Source: a bacterium
GTDB lineage: Bacteria > 4484-113 > JAGGVC01
Assembly: GCA_039961635.1 (NCBI GenBank)
Contig: JABRWB010000011.1
Location: 1-38,941 of the forward strand
Direction: 5' to 3'
DNA: 38,941 nt
The translations under genes were made by a program, and so were the position numbers. The notes beneath the pieces were generated by a model. It did no database searches and was not told the origin of the DNA. It saw nothing but the letters and a program-made list of their open reading frames with translations. Shown here in pieces: positions 37,959-38,941 of this stretch (position 1 is the stretch's first letter; every line of letters starts with the position of its first letter).

Positions 37959-38429
37959 CTATTTCGCCTCGCCGCTTTCTTTGCCCGTCTTTTTTTCCGG
38001 CGCTTTTAGGAAATTGTCCAGCGCCAGCACTCCCGGCCCGCTGAATATCAGCGAGATGCACGCGAGCAGGTACACGAACGCAAGCTCGCCACCGCCGCGG
38101 CCGTCAAGCGAACGGCCGATCATCCCGTCATGCGCGACGAAAAACGCGACCGCCATCGCGATCGCGAGGCCGAACGCGGCGTACGCGGTGAGCGCGCCGA
38201 ATATCAGCGCGACCCCGCCGAAGAACTCGGTTACCGCAAGCAGGTACGCCCACACGTTGGGCGGGTAAAAGCCCATCTTCTCGGTCATTTCCATGACGCC
38301 CTGGATACCCGGGCCGTCCCAAAGGCCGAACAACTTCTGCCCGCCATGGTAAATGAAGCCGATCCCGACGGCGATGCGCAACACGACGGGCGCCAGCGGC
38401 CTAAGCTTGATCAAGAATTTCGCAATCAT
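37959..38429 (-). CDS. DoxX family membrane protein
   Basis: A small integral membrane protein of 157 residues with the DoxX pattern. A first helix (V-V-L-R-I-A-V-G-I-G-F-I-Y-H-G) is followed by G-x-Q-K-L-F-G; three further hydrophobic stretches include L-A-V-T-E-F-F-G-G-V-A-L-I-F-G and a closing L-L-A-C-I-S-L-I-F-S-G-P-G. Family members occur with oxidoreductases and thiosulfate metabolism, but no such partner is adjacent. GGAGA ahead of ATG 38429 fixes the start; the open frame extends to 38492. Confidence 0.85.
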   Translation of the reverse strand: MIAKFLIKLRPLAPVVLRIAVGIGFIYHGGQKLFGLWDGPGIQGVMEMTEKMGFYPPNVWAYLLAVTEFFGGVALIFGALTAYAAFGLAIAMAVAFFVAHDGMIGRSLDGRGGGELAFVYLLACISLIFSGPGVLALDNFLKAPEKKTGKESGEAK

Positions 38430-38532
38430 GATTTCTCCTTTAACCGGAAGTGCCGACCACAAATGATACCTTACGGCGTCTAAACATGGCATTTCTTAAA
38501 TGGCGCGGCGTTCGGGCCGCGGCTTCGGGAGT

Positions 38533-38550
38533 GCGCCGGCTTGCCGGCGC
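38533..38550 (-). terminator. Strong hairpin in the gap before DoxX
   Basis: GCGCCGGC-TT-GCCGGCGC is a perfect 8-bp inverted repeat with a 2-nt loop. It lies downstream of the EF-hand gene on the minus strand. There is no T-run, so the terminator call is tentative. The rest of 38430-38651 has no gene. Confidence 0.3.
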
Positions 38551-38630
38551 CCGATTTCCTGTTTCAAACCGCCATTGATCCGTACCCCCCGGTGCTTCGC
38601 GCCTTCAATCCCAATCGCGATCCGGGAAGC

Positions 38631-38646
38631 GCGGCGTTCACGCCGC
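38631..38646 (-). terminator. Second hairpin directly after the EF-hand gene
   Basis: GCGGCGT-TC-ACGCCGC (7-bp stem) begins 6 nt after the stop codon of the partial gene on the minus strand, without a T-run. Next to it TTCAATCCCA[A/G]TCG occurs twice (38604 and 38651). Confidence 0.35.
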
Positions 38647-38651
38647 GGCAT

Positions 38652-38941
38652 TCAATCCCAGTCGGGAGCAGGTAAAGGTATCCAAAGCTCTTCAAAAGTA
38701 GTCTCTCCCCAATAATATCCCAGATACGCCGCGTCCTTTTCCGTCACGATTCCGTCGCCGTCGGGGTCGAGGAACGAGGGGACGGGGACGGGCTGGCCGC
38801 TCCTGTCCGGCGAGAACCAGTCCATCACCCCGTCGTCGTCCGCGTCCATCTTCATCGCCAGGATGCTCATCTGCGAGCCTTTGGGCAGCGTCCCCTTCGG
38901 GTAGTCCCGCGAGTACCCCGCGCCGCCCACTTCCTTTGACG
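38652..38941 (-). CDS. C-terminal part of a calcium-binding (EF-hand-like) protein, cut by the window edge
   Basis: Only the last ~95 residues are present; the frame is open to the window end, so the 5' part lies outside. Two acidic loops are visible: D-A-D-D-D-G-V-M-D and D-P-D-G-D-G-I-V-T-E-K-D (12-residue EF-hand loop) followed by A-A-Y-L-G-Y-Y-W, a dockerin-like second half. The style is related to, but not the same as, the loops in the long lipoproteins. Function cannot be assigned. Confidence 0.65.
   Translation of the reverse strand, partial: SKEVGGAGYSRDYPKGTLPKGSQMSILAMKMDADDDGVMDWFSPDRSGQPVPVPSFLDPDGDGIVTEKDAAYLGYYWGETTFEELWIPLPAPDWD

Overview
The window is a GC-rich, gene-dense piece of a chromosome from a diderm bacterium. 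LptB, outer-membrane beta-barrel proteins, many lipoproteins with a lipobox and type IV pilus motor ATPases point to an outer membrane. I saw no rRNA, tRNA, CRISPR array, integrase or transposase. The long lipoproteins with EF-hand (dockerin-like) loops ending in an S-D-I-T-P-I-A-N-Y/F signature, together with the mix of orphan genes, suggest an uncultured lineage, but I cannot name the phylum from sequence alone.

Layout. 1-2.8 kb: a decaying tandem array of subtilisin-like lipoproteins alternating with small PKD-like lipoproteins. 2.8-4.0 kb: DNA polymerase III delta-prime (minus). 4.2-6.7 kb: two tandem HD-GYP phosphodiesterase paralogs. 6.7-10.6 kb (minus): a DUF885 metallopeptidase carrying four AT-hooks, a coiled-coil protein of unknown function and an orphan ModA. 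10.7-17.3 kb: a beta-carbonic anhydrase, then two ~945-residue paralogous lipoproteins, each with a pair of EF-hand loops, four PKD domains and seven propeller-type repeats. 17.3-20.8 kb: a beta-barrel protein, a SpoIVB/S55-type protein and a nitroreductase. 20.9-25.4 kb (minus): pckA coupled to an aminotransferase, and an RsuA-family pseudouridine synthase with a long disordered N-terminus. 25.5-29.0 kb: thrS followed by a ThaI-like restriction-modification pair. 29.2-30.8 kb (minus): lptB and a CYTH protein. 30.9-38.9 kb: an acyl-CoA thioesterase, a membrane protein, pilB-pilT, a flavin reductase, a DUF721 protein, YjbQ, DoxX and the tail of an EF-hand-containing protein cut by the window edge.

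The most striking observations are these. (1) The restriction-modification pair sits between two near-identical 104-bp copies of the 3' end of thrS, so it looks like an insertion with a long target duplication that left thrS intact. (2) A DUF885 zinc peptidase is fused to four regularly spaced AT-hook DNA-binding motifs. (3) The subtilase/PKD array shows at least three units in successive stages of decay, including a G9 homopolymer frameshift that splits a lipoprotein signal peptide. (4) Several genes have a TATAAT-like -10 box only 6-7 nt upstream of a GTG start, which suggests leaderless transcripts. Housekeeping genes (holB, thrS, pckA, lptB, pilB/pilT) are intact. The accessory material is concentrated in secreted lipoproteins and the restriction-modification island.
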